Program-made: the position numbers and the translations under genes
Assembly (NCBI RefSeq): GCF_009833495.1
Contig: NZ_WUWG01000005.1
Coordinates: 247,286 to 311,285, forward strand
Origin: Oceanomicrobium pacificus
GTDB taxonomy: Bacteria > Pseudomonadota > Alphaproteobacteria > Rhodobacterales > Rhodobacteraceae
Reading direction: 5' to 3'
DNA: 64,000 nt
Part shown: in pieces, positions 63,820-64,000 of the stretch
Position numbering within the stretch: the stretch's first letter is position 1
Layout of the letters: every line of letters begins with the position of its first letter
Notes under the pieces: model-generated
What the model was told of the DNA's origin: nothing
The model's input: only the letters and a program-made list of their open reading frames with translations
The model's database searches: none

Positions 63820-64000
63820 TCACCGGAGACGGGGAGCGGCACTGACCGCCACGGCGACGGCGGCCTGAAAGGGCCACGCTCTTTGAAATTTTGATACAGA
63901 TGAAGAGATATGCGGGCGGTTTGGTTCGTTTCGACGACCGGACGTTTTGCATATCGGCTCTTTAGGGGTTTCGGCTCCGATGATGAGAGTGTCAGCTTCA
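63820..64000 (+). other. rRNA operon leader with boxA-type antitermination sites
   Basis: GCTCTTTGAA (63878-63887) and GCTCTTTAG (63957-63965) resemble boxA (TGCTCTTTA). The sequence matches the leader preceding 16S rRNA genes in Rhodobacteraceae, ending just before the expected 16S start. The 16S gene itself is not in the window. Confidence 0.75.

Overview
The window comes from the chromosome of a high-GC alphaproteobacterium, almost certainly a member of the Rhodobacteraceae (Rhodobacterales). Four things point there: a complete gene transfer agent (GTA) structural cluster placed directly after fabD-fabG-acpP-fabF-mltG; a circularly permuted two-piece tmRNA gene; a pyruvate dehydrogenase E1 beta subunit that carries its own lipoyl domain; and family-specific small proteins (DUF1194, DUF4169, SspB-alpha type). 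No insertion sequence, CRISPR array, integrase or tRNA was seen.

Layout. 0-7.9 kb: the 3' end of a PaaG-type enoyl-CoA isomerase, glnE, a membrane-anchored metallophosphoesterase with eroded metal ligands, an M20 peptidase and three lipoproteins. 8.0-12.6 kb: fatty-acid synthesis (fabD, fabG, acpP, fabF) and mltG. 12.65-27.5 kb: the GTA, from a leader with a promoter and a hairpin through g1-g15, plus a DUF2793 tail-fibre-like gene; all reading frames are intact. 27.5-38.8 kb: a DksA-like protein, cysE, then a leftward block of central carbon metabolism (pfkB, pdhC-pdhB-pdhA, an ftsB-like gene, class I aldolase, pgk, a 46-residue membrane peptide, tkt). 39.0-44.1 kb: a coiled-coil protein plus zapA, the grxD-bolA iron-sulfur pair, purL, and two exported proteins, one with a ClpP-like fold. 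44.1-52.3 kb: a GST, a candidate small RNA, a LysR regulator divergent from a fused indolepyruvate ferredoxin oxidoreductase, a double SpoIIAA-like protein and a glycosyltransferase. 52.3-58.7 kb: TusA-like, CcdA, a membrane alpha/beta-hydrolase-like protein translationally coupled to a cytochrome P450, RHH/DUF4169, fumC and DUF805. 58.8-62.9 kb: sspB next to ssrA (tmRNA), tandem DUF1194 proteins, gloA, thyX and cspA. 63.3-64.0 kb: an ArsC-like protein, then the promoter and leader of an rRNA operon whose 16S gene should begin just past the window end.

How the parts fit. Most genes are housekeeping. Three regions stand out. The GTA cluster looks complete for head, connector, short tail and cell-wall-degrading baseplate; the head spikes and transcriptional activators known in Rhodobacter are not in this window. 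The ssrA-sspB neighbourhood places a ribosome-rescue tagging RNA beside the adaptor that hands tagged proteins to ClpXP. The intergenic region at 45.1-45.2 kb holds a compact, unassigned RNA with its own promoter, a CUCCCU loop and a strong terminator; it is the best candidate here for something undescribed. Coordinates and motifs were read from the sequence by eye; homology calls rest on motif and family recognition, not on a database search.
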